The notes under the pieces are model-generated. The model was not told the origin of the DNA, ran no database searches, and worked only from the letters and a program-made list of their open reading frames with translations. DNA of 64,000 nt from Bacteroides pyogenes. GTDB lineage: Bacteria > Bacteroidota > Bacteroidia > Bacteroidales > Bacteroidaceae. The stretch is taken from NCBI RefSeq assembly GCF_014196225.1, contig NZ_JACIDI010000002.1:263091-327090 (forward strand), given 5' to 3'. The translations under genes were made by a program, and so were the position numbers. Below are positions 1 to 8,248 of the stretch, piece by piece. Each line of letters begins with the position of its first letter. Within the stretch, counting starts at the first letter, position 1.

Positions 1-150
1 TTTCCACTTAAAGCCAATCATCGGAAGCGATGCGCTGTTTGCGGTGCAGTAAAAGCAGTATTTTCTTTCCATCTAAAGCCAATCACCGGAAGCAATGCGT
101 TGTTTGCGTTGCAGTAAAAGCAGCATTCTCTTTCCACTTAAAGATGAATA
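1..150. repeat. 65-bp direct repeat, two copies plus the start of a third
   Basis: Copies begin at 1, 66 and 131, each starting TTTCCA and continuing with an AAAGCCAATCA-type stretch in the first two copies. The 65-bp unit is close to three times 22 bp. It lies in the leader region of dtd and stays open in the dtd frame, which produces a spurious N-terminal extension. Its wording (GCAGTAAAAGCAG followed by TTTCC) resembles the array at 2046-2188. Confidence 0.8.
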
Positions 151-205
151 GACGGTTGAGGCAAAGAAAAGCGGATCAATCTTCCGTTTTCTCTCGCGGA
201 TTTTG

Positions 206-213
206 TACTTTTG
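206..213 (+). promoter_or_regulatory. Candidate -7 box (TACTTTTG) of the dtd operon
   Basis: The octamer matches the Bacteroides -7 consensus TAnnTTTG and lies about 36 bases before the chosen dtd start. I see no clear TTTG at the -33 distance, so this rests on the -7 box and its position. Confidence 0.45.
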
Positions 214-248
214 CCTTTCATAACGTAAATACACGAAGGAAAGAGTCA

Positions 249-701
249 ATGAGAATCGTAATTCAACGGGTAAGCCGTGCGTCCGTCACCATAGGCGGAG
301 CACGCAAGTCGTCCATCGAACAGGGGATGTTGATACTCGTGGGCATCGAAGAAGCCGACGGGACGGAAGATATCGACTGGCTCTGCCGGAAGACCGTCAA
401 CCTGCGCATATTCGACGATGAAAACGGAGTGATGAACAAGTCGATACTGGAAACGGGAGGAGACATACTCGTCATCAGCCAGTTCACACTGCACGCCTCT
501 ACCCGCAAAGGGAACCGACCTTCGTACATCAAAGCCGCCAAACCGGAGGTATCCGTCCCTCTCTACGAAGCGTTTTGCCGGAAACTGAGCGCTGCGCTGG
601 GAAAAGAAGTGGGCACAGGCTCTTTCGGAGCCGATATGAAGGTGGAGCTTCTGAACGACGGACCGGTAACGATTTGCATAGACAGTAAAAACAAAGAATA
701 G
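249..701 (+). CDS. dtd: D-aminoacyl-tRNA deacylase
   Basis: This enzyme hydrolyses D-amino acids wrongly attached to tRNA in the cytoplasm. The protein of 150 residues begins MRIVIQRVSRASV, which is the normal start of the family, and carries the SQFTLHA active-site segment and the C-terminal NDGPVTI segment, both typical of DTD. The frame is open upstream to position 30, but that stretch runs through a 65-bp DNA repeat and has no family similarity, so I choose the ATG at 249. The family length of about 145-150 residues agrees. The stop is followed after two bases by the MazG-like gene, and deoC overlaps that one, so the three genes form a tight operon. Confidence 0.95.
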   Translation: MRIVIQRVSRASVTIGGARKSSIEQGMLILVGIEEADGTEDIDWLCRKTVNLRIFDDENGVMNKSILETGGDILVISQFTLHASTRKGNRPSYIKAAKPEVSVPLYEAFCRKLSAALGKEVGTGSFGADMKVELLNDGPVTICIDSKNKE

Positions 702-703
702 AG

Positions 704-1042
704 ATGACGATAAAAGAGGCTCAACAACAGGTAGACGCATGGGTGAAGCAATACGGAGTGCGCTATTTCAGCGAACTGACCAACATGGCGGTATTGACCG
801 AGGAAGTCGGCGAACTGGCACGTGTCATGGCGCGCAAATACGGCGACCAGTCGTTCAAACCCGGTGAAAAGGAGAATCTGGACGAAGAAATGGCGGATGT
901 GCTCTGGGTACTCATCTGCCTTGCCAATCAGACGGGAGTAGACCTGACCGATGCTCTGCTGAAAAGCATGGAAAAGAAAACGAATCGAGATAATCAAAGA
1001 CATATAAATAATCCAAAACTGAAAGATCATGGAGGAAAATAA
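704..1042 (+). CDS. MazG-like nucleotide pyrophosphohydrolase
   Basis: A 112-residue all-alpha protein of the MazG/dUTPase-like superfamily. The visible signature is the metal-binding helix pair: EEVGELARVMARKYGD near residues 30-45, then an acidic stretch (NLDEEMADVLWVL) near residues 60-72. These supply the E-x-x-E and E-x-x-D metal ligands. Such small proteins usually hydrolyse aberrant or excess nucleoside triphosphates to monophosphates; the exact substrate cannot be read from the sequence. It starts two bases after dtd and its 3' end overlaps the start of deoC by 14 bases, so the three genes are likely translated from one message. Placement between tRNA proofreading and deoxyribose salvage fits a housekeeping or clean-up role. 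Confidence 0.88.
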   Translation: MTIKEAQQQVDAWVKQYGVRYFSELTNMAVLTEEVGELARVMARKYGDQSFKPGEKENLDEEMADVLWVLICLANQTGVDLTDALLKSMEKKTNRDNQRHINNPKLKDHGGK

Positions 1043-1931
1043 CTTGAAAGACAACAAATATCTGGCTACTCTGGCCAAGTATGACACCGGTCTGAAGGAT
1101 GCGGATGTAGCAGCCCGCGTAGCGGAACTGACAGAGAAGAAGGTTCCGGAGAACAATACCGGAGAGGTGAAGAAGTTCCTGTTCAACTGCATCGACCTCA
1201 CTACGCTGAACACCACAGACAGCGATGAAAGCGTAATGCGATTCACTGAAAAAGTGAACGAATTCGACAACGCATTCCCCGATCTGAAAAACGTGGCAGC
1301 CATCTGCGTGTATCCGAACTTTGCCGCCATCGTAAAGAACACGCTCGAAGTAGACGGAGTAAACATCGCTTGCGTATCAGCGGGATTTCCCTCTTCGCAG
1401 ACCTTTATCGAGGTGAAAATAGCCGAAACATCGCTTGCCGTTGCCGACGGAGCGGACGAGATAGACATCGTTCTCTCGGTCGGCAAGTTCCTGAGCGGCG
1501 ACTACGAAACAATGTGCGACGAAATCGAAGAACTGAAGGAGGCTTGCAAAGAAAGCCATTTGAAGGTGATTCTCGAAACGGGTGCGCTGAAGAGTGCCGC
1601 TAACATCAAAAAGGCCTCTCTCCTATCCATGTATGCAGGAGCCGACTTCATCAAGACTTCCACAGGCAAGCAACAGCCGGCAGCCACTCCGGAAGCGGCT
1701 TACGCGATGTGCGAAGCCATCAGAGACTATCACGAAAAGACAGGGCGCAAAGTGGGATTCAAGCCCGCAGGAGGAATCAATACGGTGCACGATGCCATTG
1801 TCTACTACACCATCGTAAAAGAAGTGCTTGGAGAAGAATGGCTGACGAACAAGCTGTTCCGTCTGGGCACAAGCCGCTTGGCAAACCTGTTGCTCTCGGA
1901 CATCAAAGGGGAAGAAATCAAATTCTTCTAA
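1029..1931 (+). CDS. deoC: Deoxyribose-phosphate aldolase
   Basis: Class I aldolase that splits 2-deoxyribose 5-phosphate into glyceraldehyde 3-phosphate and acetaldehyde in deoxynucleoside catabolism. The 300-residue product has the expected TIM-barrel features: the ICVYPNFA strand, the KVILETGAL strand, and DFIKTSTGK, whose Lys209 is the Schiff-base lysine. The phosphate-binding GFKPAGGI segment is also present. It is about 40 residues longer than the short E. coli enzyme, with the extra sequence at the N-terminus, as is common in Bacteroidota. The start overlaps the MazG-like gene by 14 bases, and a strong terminator follows six bases after the stop. Confidence 0.95.
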   Translation: MEENNLKDNKYLATLAKYDTGLKDADVAARVAELTEKKVPENNTGEVKKFLFNCIDLTTLNTTDSDESVMRFTEKVNEFDNAFPDLKNVAAICVYPNFAAIVKNTLEVDGVNIACVSAGFPSSQTFIEVKIAETSLAVADGADEIDIVLSVGKFLSGDYETMCDEIEELKEACKESHLKVILETGALKSAANIKKASLLSMYAGADFIKTSTGKQQPAATPEAAYAMCEAIRDYHEKTGRKVGFKPAGGINTVHDAIVYYTIVKEVLGEEWLTNKLFRLGTSRLANLLLSDIKGEEIKFF

Positions 1932-1936
1932 ACAAC

Positions 1937-1983
1937 GCGAGCCTGTTTCCGCCGATATGGGTAAACGGCTGAAACAGGCTCGC
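1937..1983 (+). terminator. Hairpin after deoC
   Basis: A perfect 13-bp inverted repeat (GCGAGCCTGTTTC at 1937-1949 and its complement at 1971-1983) with an additional GCCG/CGGC pairing inside the loop. It starts six bases after the deoC stop. There is no T-run, so it may work by other means or mainly protect the 3' end. Confidence 0.7.
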
Positions 1984-2045
1984 ACAACTTATACACGGCA
2001 CACCCGAACCATGTCGCACGGGTTTTCCAATCGCATCCACCTCTT

Positions 2046-2188
2046 TCGCAAAGAAAGTCTTACCATTTTTCTGCAACGCAAGCCTCATCGCTTCTGCAAC
2101 CAAAATCTTTTTACTTCCACAACGAAAGCCTCATCGCTTCTGCAAAGAAAAGCCTTATCGCTTTTCCATAACGAAAAGTCCTATGAAT
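2046..2188. repeat. Tandem array of 23-25 bp units downstream of deoC
   Basis: Six degenerate units begin near 2046, 2071, 2094, 2117, 2140 and 2164. The best conserved core is AGCCTCATCGCTT preceded by CTGCAA or CCACAA. Units at 2071, 2094 and 2117 are exactly 23 bp and later ones stretch to 24-25 bp. The interval 1984-2257 holds no other feature I can support. Confidence 0.75.
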
Positions 2189-2257
2189 CTGCCTTAGCTG
2201 CCGTTTTCATTACCGAAAAGTGAACAAAAGCGTCATACAAGATACAAGCAAATATCA

Positions 2258-2449
2258 ATGTACGGTTACAATAAGTGGTTAGGCGCATACACGGCTTCTG
2301 CATCCGAACCGGTTTATCCATATTTCTATGTCTTCGAAACAGAATATAAAGGTAATGGTCACGGACTTGAAAGCTGTTTCATCAACTCTACCATGCTTGC
2401 TACTGACTCATGCGAGCGGATGATTTCCTCCTTTTCTTCTAATGTGTAA
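2258..2449 (+). CDS. Possible 63-residue protein of unknown function
   Basis: An open frame beginning MYGYNKWLGAYTASAS and ending at a stop 13 bases before a strong hairpin. I recognise no family, signal peptide or membrane segment, and I see no convincing ribosome site. The only support is its place between two terminators and its aromatic-rich, non-repetitive composition. It could be a gene remnant or chance. Confidence 0.2.
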   Translation: MYGYNKWLGAYTASASEPVYPYFYVFETEYKGNGHGLESCFINSTMLATDSCERMISSFSSNV

Positions 2450-2462
2450 TGCCTATACATAA

Positions 2463-2499
2463 TGCCCCCAAAAGTTTTCCGTCTAACTTTTGGGGGGCA
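2463..2499. terminator. Hairpin between a possible small gene and the prenyl synthase
   Basis: TGCCCCCAAAAGTT at 2463-2476 pairs with 2485-2499 with one bulged G, giving a 14-bp stem and an 8-base loop. A T-rich stretch follows on the plus side and the prenyl synthase stop lies 24 bases away on the other, so it can serve the leftward gene and anything arriving from the left. Confidence 0.75.
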
Positions 2500-2522
2500 C
2501 TCTATTTTTTGACATGCAAGCG

Positions 2523-3500
2523 CTATTTTTCGCGCTCCACTACATAATCCAAGAAGCTGTTCAAAGCCTCCGATACATCGGGCAATGAGGGCATGGAAGC
2601 AAGAATGTCCGTGGCCTTTTGCCTATATCCCTCCATCGTCCTGAAAGCATATTCGATACCTCCTTTTTCTTTGGTAAAAGATACCAGAAACTCTATTTCG
2701 GTGGGAGTGGCCACTCCATCTTTCACCCGGATAGCCGTTTCCACTGCTTTCGGATCTTCGGTGGTATTCAATACATAGAGCACCGGAAGCGTCAGCTTCC
2801 CCTCCTCCATATCGTTTCCTGTCGGTTTACCGATTTCCTTGCTATCGGAGTAGTCGAAAATATCGTCTTTGATCTGAAAACAGATTCCGATATACTCGCC
2901 CAGCAGACGCGCTTTTTCAACCTCCTCCTCTCCCGCTCCCATCGACAAAACTGCGGCTTTGGTACAAGCGGCAAACAACGCAGCCGTTTTTTTACGGATT
3001 ACGTCGAAATAAACGGTCTCGGAGAAGGTATGTGTGCTTACATTCGACAACTGAAGCAGTTCGCCGTCGGCAAGATCCTGCCCCAATGAAGAAATAACCT
3101 GAATGATATCGTGGTTCATCGTAAGCCCTGCGTGCACCAGACTGGTAGCCAACAGATAATCGCCGGTAAGTACCGCCACTTTATTGTTAAAGCTGGCGTT
3201 TACCGAAAGCTGCCCCCTGCGTTCGGAACTTTCGTCCACCACATCGTCGTGCACAAGGCTTGCAGTATGAAGAAGTTCGAGCGAAACGGCGGCATGAAGC
3301 GTGGAAAGGCGTATAGGACCATAAAGGCGTGCCACCAGTAAAGAAAGTATAGGGCGCATCATCTTGCCATTCCTCTGACGTATGTGAGCAATCACACTAT
3401 CGAGCAATGTGTTCGAGCTGGAAAGAGAGCTGTCAAAAAGCTTTTTGAAGTCGGCCAGCTCGTTAATAATCGGTTTCTTGATGAGAGAGACACTGTCCAT
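2523..3500 (-). CDS. Polyprenyl diphosphate synthase (long-chain, IspB-like)
   Basis: Chain-elongating trans-prenyltransferase that adds isopentenyl diphosphate to an allylic primer, most likely to make the menaquinone side chain. The 325-residue form starts MDSVSLIKKP. It carries the G-K-x-x-R-P segment near residues 45-50, the first aspartate-rich motif DDVVD at 85-89 and the second, DDIFD, in the C-terminal half, followed by G-K-P-x-G-N-D. Residues upstream of DDVVD are small (LLHTASLVH), which fits a long-chain product. The frame is open 23 codons further upstream, but that stretch overlaps the divergent promoter region, so I prefer the ATG at 3500. It is divergent from polA, with 87 bases between starts. 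Confidence 0.9.
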   Translation of the reverse strand: MDSVSLIKKPIINELADFKKLFDSSLSSSNTLLDSVIAHIRQRNGKMMRPILSLLVARLYGPIRLSTLHAAVSLELLHTASLVHDDVVDESSERRGQLSVNASFNNKVAVLTGDYLLATSLVHAGLTMNHDIIQVISSLGQDLADGELLQLSNVSTHTFSETVYFDVIRKKTAALFAACTKAAVLSMGAGEEEVEKARLLGEYIGICFQIKDDIFDYSDSKEIGKPTGNDMEEGKLTLPVLYVLNTTEDPKAVETAIRVKDGVATPTEIEFLVSFTKEKGGIEYAFRTMEGYRQKATDILASMPSLPDVSEALNSFLDYVVEREK

Positions 3501-3518
3501 CCATACACTATTTGGACA

Positions 3519-3526
3519 CAAAAGTA
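3519..3526 (-). promoter_or_regulatory. Candidate -7 box (TACTTTTG) for the prenyl synthase
   Basis: On the minus strand the octamer fits TAnnTTTG and lies 19 bases upstream of the chosen start. No good -33 element is seen. The short divergent gap implies overlapping control regions with polA. Confidence 0.4.
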
Positions 3527-3587
3527 ATAATAAAACGGTTAATACCGTATTTTTTTGTACTTTTACCATGAAAAATTAAGTTATTCT

Positions 3588-6500
3588 ATGGAATCAGACA
3601 ACAAATTATTCCTTTTAGATGCCTACGCGCTCATATACCGGGCTTATTACGCCTTTATCAGAAATCCGAGAATCAACTCCAAAGGACTAAATACATCGGC
3701 CATCCTCGGCTTCGTAAACACGCTTGAAGAAGTGTTGAAGAAGGAAAATCCCACACATATAGGAGTGGCGTTCGACCCTGCCGGCCCTACGTTTCGCCAC
3801 GAGGCTTTCGAGCAGTACAAAGCTCAACGTGAGGAAACGCCCGAAGATATCCGTCTGTCAGTACCTCTTATCAAAGAGATTATCCGCGCCTACCGCATCC
3901 CTATTCTCGAAGTGCCGGGATACGAGGCGGACGATGTGATAGGCACGCTCGCCACCGAAGCGGGACGACGCGGAATCGCCACCTATATGATGACTCCCGA
4001 CAAAGACTACGGGCAGTTGGTGGGCGAAAACGTCTTTATGTATCGACCCAGACATACGGGAGGGTTTGAAGTGATGGGCATCGAAGAGGTAAAAGCCAAG
4101 TTCGCCATCGAATCGCCCGCACAGGTGATAGACATATTGGGGCTGATGGGCGACTCGTCGGACAACATCCCCGGCTGTCCCGGTGTGGGAGAGAAAACCG
4201 CTCAAAAGCTGGTGGCGGAGTTCGGAAGCATCGAGAACCTGCTCGATCATACCGACCGGCTCAAAGGTGCGCTGAAAGCAAAAGTAGAGGCCAACCGCAA
4301 ACAGATTGAATTCTCCAAATTCCTTGCCACTATCAAAACGGATGTCCCCATTGCGCTGGAGATGGACAAGTTGGTACGGGAAGAAGCGGATGAGGATTCG
4401 CTACGCCGGATTTTCGAAGAGTTGGAGTTCCGAACGCTTATCAACCGGGTATTGAAAAAAAACGGTGCGGGAAATGGGATATTATCATCTGCGGGAAGAA
4501 ACGAGTATGCAGGAAGAAACACCGGAACAGACTCAAGCCGAAAAAGCGATTTTGCAAAAGGAAATATTTTTTCCGAAACAGGCTACAATGAATCCCAACA
4601 AGAGGGAAACAACCTTTCCGGAAGTGGAAACAGTGAATTTGCACAACAGGGGAGCAACTTTTTTGCAGAAGGCAACAGTGAATTTGCACAACAGGCAAAC
4701 AATCTTTCCGCAAAAGGAGGCAATGAGTCCGCACAAGAAGGAAACAATCTTTCGCTCAAAGGGAAAAATGATCCGGCAAAAGGAAGAAGTGACCGCTCGG
4801 CAAAAGGAAGCGGTGGTTCGGCAAAAGGCAAAGACGGAGAATTGTCGCTCTCTCTTTTTCCTGAAGAAGAGGAAGCCGTACAAGGCGATTTGTTTGCGAA
4901 TTTTGCAGGCAACGGAGCAGGTGTGCCGGAAAAAACGAGCCTAAGCACGTTAAAAACCATTAATACAGACTATCAACTTATTGATACAGAAGAAAAAAGA
5001 AAGAGAATTATTCAAAAGTTACTTACATCGAAAAATCTCTCATTAGACACCGAGACCACAGGAACCGAACCTATGGAGGCGGAATTGGTGGGAATGAGCT
5101 TTTCCATCGCCGAAAACGAAGCGTTTTATGTTCCGGTGCCCCCCGACCGGGAAGAAGCGGTAAAAATAGTCGCGCAATTCCGCCCGGTGTTTGAAAACGA
5201 AGATTCGCTAAAAATCGGACAGAACATCAAGTACGACATGATCGTGCTTCAAAATTACGGAGCGAAGCTAAAAGGCCGGCTCTTCGACACCATGATAGCG
5301 CATTATGTGCTGCAACCCGAACTTCGGCACGGCATGGATTATCTGGCGGAAATCTATCTGCACTACAAAACCGTTTCTATCGAAGAACTTATCGGGCCGA
5401 AAGGAAAAAACCAGAGGAGCATGCGTGACCTCGACCCGCAAGATGTTTACCTTTATGCCTGCGAAGATGCCGATGTCACTCTCAAGCTGAAAAACGTGCT
5501 GGAGAAAGAGTTGAAAGCAAACGATGCCGAAACCTTGTTCTACGACATCGAGATGCCGCTCGTACCCGTACTGGTGCATATCGAGCGAAACGGCGTGCTG
5601 CTCGACACGGAAGCCTTGAAGCAATCGTCTGCACATTTCACCGCCGAGATGCGACGCATCGAACAAGAGGTATACGAAATGGCGGGTGAATCTTTCAACA
5701 TCGCCTCGCCGAAGCAAGTGGGCGAAGTGCTGTTCGACAAACTGCGAATCGTGGAAAAAGCGAAAAAGACAAAGACGGGGCAATACGTCACTTCGGAAGA
5801 GGTGCTCGAAAGCCTGAGGCATAAACATCCGGTGGTGGAGAAGATATTGGAACACCGCGGATTGAAAAAGCTCTTGGGCACATACATAGACGCCCTGCCG
5901 CAGCTTATCAACCCGCGCACGGGACGGGTGCATACATCGTTCAACCAAACGGTCACGGCTACGGGACGCCTCAGTTCGAGCAACCCGAACCTGCAAAACA
6001 TCCCCATCCGCGACGAGAACGGCAAGGAGATACGCAAAGCATTCATCCCCGACGAAGGTTGCCTGTTCTTCTCTGCCGACTACTCGCAGATAGAGCTCCG
6101 CATCATGGCGCACCTGAGCAAAGACAAGGATATGATTGACGCTTTCCTGAGCAATCACGACATCCATACCGCTACCGCCGCAAAGATTTACAAGACTGAT
6201 TTGAAAGAGGTAGATGCCGACATGCGGCGCAAGGCCAAGACTGCCAACTTCGGTATCATATATGGCATATCCGTATTCGGACTTGCCGACCGGCTGGGCA
6301 TCGAAAGGAAAGAGGCCAAAACGCTGATCGACGGTTACTTCGAAACCTATCCCGAAGTAAAGACATACATGGACGAAAGCATTCAGGTTGCACGCGAACA
6401 GGGTTATGTAGAGACTATCTTCCACCGCAAACGCTTCCTGCCCGACATCAACTCCCGCAACGCAATCGTACGCGGATATGCCGAACGTAACGCCATCAAC

Positions 6501-6752
6501 GCGCCGATTCAGGGCAGTGCCGCAGATATCATAAAGGTAGCCATGACGCGCATCTACAATCGCTTCCTTGCCGAAGGGCTTCAGGCCAAGATGATTCTGC
6601 AAGTGCACGACGAATTGAATTTCAGTGTACCCGTAAGCGAAAAAGAGCGGGTAGAAGAGATCGTTATCGAAGAAATGGAGCGCGCTTGCCGGATGCACGT
6701 ACCCTTAAAAGCCGATTGCGGATGGGGAAAAAACTGGCTCGAAGCGCATTAA
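3588..6752 (+). CDS. polA: DNA polymerase I with a long repetitive linker
   Basis: Repair and Okazaki-fragment polymerase. The 1054 residues hold a 5'-3' exonuclease domain (about 1-290), a proofreading 3'-5' exonuclease (about 454-640) and the polymerase domain (about 670-1054). Proofreading residues look intact: Asp487 and Glu489 in LDTETTG, the Asp of GQNIKYD, and YACED. Polymerase motif A is SADYSQIE (Asp831), motif B is RRKAKTANFGIIYG and motif C is VHDEL (Asp1008). Between the nucleases sits a Gly/Asn/Ser/Gln-rich linker of about 160 residues built from 15-residue repeats, which makes the protein more than 100 residues longer than the usual 880-950. I chose the ATG at 3588 because MESDNKLFLLDAYALIYRA is the family start; a further 11 codons upstream are open. 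Confidence 0.96.
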   Translation: MESDNKLFLLDAYALIYRAYYAFIRNPRINSKGLNTSAILGFVNTLEEVLKKENPTHIGVAFDPAGPTFRHEAFEQYKAQREETPEDIRLSVPLIKEIIRAYRIPILEVPGYEADDVIGTLATEAGRRGIATYMMTPDKDYGQLVGENVFMYRPRHTGGFEVMGIEEVKAKFAIESPAQVIDILGLMGDSSDNIPGCPGVGEKTAQKLVAEFGSIENLLDHTDRLKGALKAKVEANRKQIEFSKFLATIKTDVPIALEMDKLVREEADEDSLRRIFEELEFRTLINRVLKKNGAGNGILSSAGRNEYAGRNTGTDSSRKSDFAKGNIFSETGYNESQQEGNNLSGSGNSEFAQQGSNFFAEGNSEFAQQANNLSAKGGNESAQEGNNLSLKGKNDPAKGRSDRSAKGSGGSAKGKDGELSLSLFPEEEEAVQGDLFANFAGNGAGVPEKTSLSTLKTINTDYQLIDTEEKRKRIIQKLLTSKNLSLDTETTGTEPMEAELVGMSFSIAENEAFYVPVPPDREEAVKIVAQFRPVFENEDSLKIGQNIKYDMIVLQNYGAKLKGRLFDTMIAHYVLQPELRHGMDYLAEIYLHYKTVSIEELIGPKGKNQRSMRDLDPQDVYLYACEDADVTLKLKNVLEKELKANDAETLFYDIEMPLVPVLVHIERNGVLLDTEALKQSSAHFTAEMRRIEQEVYEMAGESFNIASPKQVGEVLFDKLRIVEKAKKTKTGQYVTSEEVLESLRHKHPVVEKILEHRGLKKLLGTYIDALPQLINPRTGRVHTSFNQTVTATGRLSSSNPNLQNIPIRDENGKEIRKAFIPDEGCLFFSADYSQIELRIMAHLSKDKDMIDAFLSNHDIHTATAAKIYKTDLKEVDADMRRKAKTANFGIIYGISVFGLADRLGIERKEAKTLIDGYFETYPEVKTYMDESIQVAREQGYVETIFHRKRFLPDINSRNAIVRGYAERNAINAPIQGSAADIIKVAMTRIYNRFLAEGLQAKMILQVHDELNFSVPVSEKERVEEIVIEEMERACRMHVPLKADCGWGKNWLEAH
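4581..4805 (+). repeat. Five in-frame 45-bp repeats in polA
   Basis: Units start at 4581, 4626, 4671, 4716 and 4761 (PolA residues 332-406). Typical protein units are GNSEFAQQGSNFFAE and GNSEFAQQANNLSAK; the fifth is more divergent. Weaker 15-residue phasing extends one or two units upstream and about one downstream. Each 45-bp unit looks like two related halves of about 21-24 bp, for example GN-S-E-F-A-Q-Q and G-S-N-F-F-A-E. Other frames on both strands are also open across the region. Confidence 0.85.
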
Positions 6753-6897
6753 AAGAGACAAAAAACAGATGGAAATGAGCCCGGATGCAAGCAAAGAAAA
6801 GTAGCAAACAGACTCTAAATCAAAGTATAACAATCTTTAACCATAGATACAGAAAGCAAGAGGAAAGCTGGCTTTAGCAGACTTATTGATTCATTCC

Positions 6898-6929
6898 ATA
6901 TCCGGCAACACCACTGCCGGATATTTTTT
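6898..6929 (+). terminator. Rho-independent terminator after polA
   Basis: ATATCCGGCA at 6898-6907 pairs perfectly with 6914-6923 across a 6-base loop and is followed by a T-run. It lies about 145 bases after the polA stop; I see nothing else in that interval. Confidence 0.85.
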
Positions 6930-7029
6930 TCTCTTCTCCTTTGACAAAAAGGAAGCAGACAACAGAGACCGTTGTTGACATATTGATACTATTTTACACA
7001 CGCATAGAGGTTTATATAGAAATAATTCC

Positions 7030-7037
7030 TAAATTTG
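7030..7037 (+). promoter_or_regulatory. Candidate -7 box (TAAATTTG) for the DUF3836 gene
   Basis: Matches TAnnTTTG and predicts a leader of about 55-60 bases before the ATG at 7098. The upstream -33 region is AT-rich without a clear TTTG. Confidence 0.55.
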
Positions 7038-7097
7038 CAGCGCAATTCGAGAGAATCAATAGACAAATGAAAGTTTAATATAAAAAATAGAATAGTC

Positions 7098-7490
7098 ATG
7101 AAAACAAATTTCTCTTTTAAAGTGGTAATCTTATCCGCAGTTCTTTTCGTTGCATCCATCGCAGCTTCTGCCCGTGTTTTCGACGGTCAGCTCATCTACA
7201 ATCCGATAGAAGAAAACGGTATGATGGTAGGCCAAACCGTTTACAAAAAGGACGGAAACACGCTTGCCAACTATATGAAGCACAACTACAAGTACGACGA
7301 ACAAAAGCGTATGGTTAAAAGCGAGACACAGAAATGGAGCGCAGCAAAGGAACAATGGGAAAACGACTTGCGCATCGAATACGCATATAGCGGAAAAACC
7401 GTGACCACTACTTACTATAAATGGAACAACAAAAAGAATACATACGTTTTGGTTCCTGAAATGACGGTAACCATGGACACAGAACTGTAA
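7098..7490 (+). CDS. Small secreted DUF3836-type protein
   Basis: 130 residues with an N-terminal signal peptide (hydrophobic core about residues 8-24, likely cleavage after ASA before RVFDG). The mature part is rich in Tyr, Lys and Asn and is probably all beta: alternating strands around NYKYDEQKRMVKSETQKW and VTTTYYKWNNKKNTYV. The layout resembles the DUF3836 family of small exported Bacteroides proteins, whose function is unknown to me. It stands alone, with its own promoter-like box upstream and a terminator downstream. The family call comes from overall resemblance rather than a catalytic motif. Confidence 0.75.
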   Translation: MKTNFSFKVVILSAVLFVASIAASARVFDGQLIYNPIEENGMMVGQTVYKKDGNTLANYMKHNYKYDEQKRMVKSETQKWSAAKEQWENDLRIEYAYSGKTVTTTYYKWNNKKNTYVLVPEMTVTMDTEL

Positions 7491-7526
7491 ATAAATCCTC
7501 TCATTCTGAATTCTAATAACAATGCG

Positions 7527-7565
7527 AGCGCTGCTTCCCCACCGGAGGCGGCGCTTTCTTTTCCT
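7527..7565 (+). terminator. Terminator after the DUF3836 gene
   Basis: AGCGCTGCTTCC at 7527-7538 pairs with GGAGGCGGCGCT at 7544-7555 (12 bp, two G-T pairs, 5-base loop), followed by a T-rich stretch. Confidence 0.8.
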
Positions 7566-7776
7566 TCTCGCACTGCTAAAAGAATCCTTCCCATCCTCAC
7601 TCCTACTGATTAAGAGGAGCTATGCTCTTTTCTTTTTCCTTCTCCCATTGCTAAAAGAATCCTCCCCCTATATAAAGAAACTTGTTCAAAACGCCATACT
7701 CGATGCCTCACACACGACAGCATGACGCTGCGGTATAAGAACCTAAAAGTTCAAGACATCATACACGATGCCTCAG
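7563..7776. repeat. Two diverged direct repeats in a gene-poor region
   Basis: One pair, with core CTAAAAGAATCCT, begins at 7563 and 7638 (75 bp apart). A second pair (GTTCAA... then CGATGCCTCA) begins at 7684 and 7749, 65 bp apart, the same spacing as the repeat at the start of the window. From 7777 to 8041 I find no supported gene or signal. Confidence 0.6.
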
Positions 7777-8041
7777 GAGCGATAACGGAGCTTTAACGTC
7801 CGATCACCGTTTTCCCGGGTTCTCCTATCGCGCGAAGCAATTGATCAGCATGCCCAATCGGCGCTTTTATCAGCTCCGGAACGCTATAAGTATAGGTAAA
7901 CGAATCATAAAAACCGGAAAGCCGAGATAGCAGATACTAACTGTCCGGAAAGAATAAAAGGGACGAGCCGTTTCGTTCGTTTTTCTTTTTGCAATTCAAT
8001 ATAATCAGCACTCTTTCGATAGATATATTTTACCAATATGG

Positions 8042-8248
8042 TGACTATATATACTCACCATGCCTGACTATATATACTCACCATACATGACTATATATAC
8101 TCATCATACATGACCATATATACTCACCATACATGACCATATATACTCACCATACATGACCATATATACTCACCATACATGACCATATATACTCATCATA
8201 CATGACTATATATACTCATCATACATGACTATATATGCCCACCGCAGC
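8042..8248. repeat. Nine tandem 23-bp units with a TATATA core
   Basis: Units start at 8042, 8065, 8088, 8111, 8134, 8157, 8180, 8203 and 8226, each 23 bp with no spacing change. The shared text is TGAC(T/C)ATATATACTCA(C/T)CAT. The few differences are mostly T/C at two fixed positions, and the edge units are more diverged. There are no unique spacers between units, so this is not CRISPR. Related units recur at 20946-21080 and 33081-33172. Confidence 0.95.

Noticed and set aside
30..248. N-terminal extension of dtd
   Set aside because: It is the in-frame reading of 65-bp DNA repeats; the family start is the ATG at 249.
4441..4960. Alternative frames of 90-160 codons inside polA
   Set aside because: They come from stop-free repeats in the linker; the polA frame is continuous and has intact domains on both sides.
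7793..7936. A 48-codon open segment on the minus strand ending GEPGKTVIGR
   Set aside because: It looks protein-like but other frames are open there too, and no start or family is visible; kept only as a possible remnant.
8042..8248. CRISPR array
   Set aside because: Units are contiguous 23-bp repeats with no unique spacers and no cas genes nearby.
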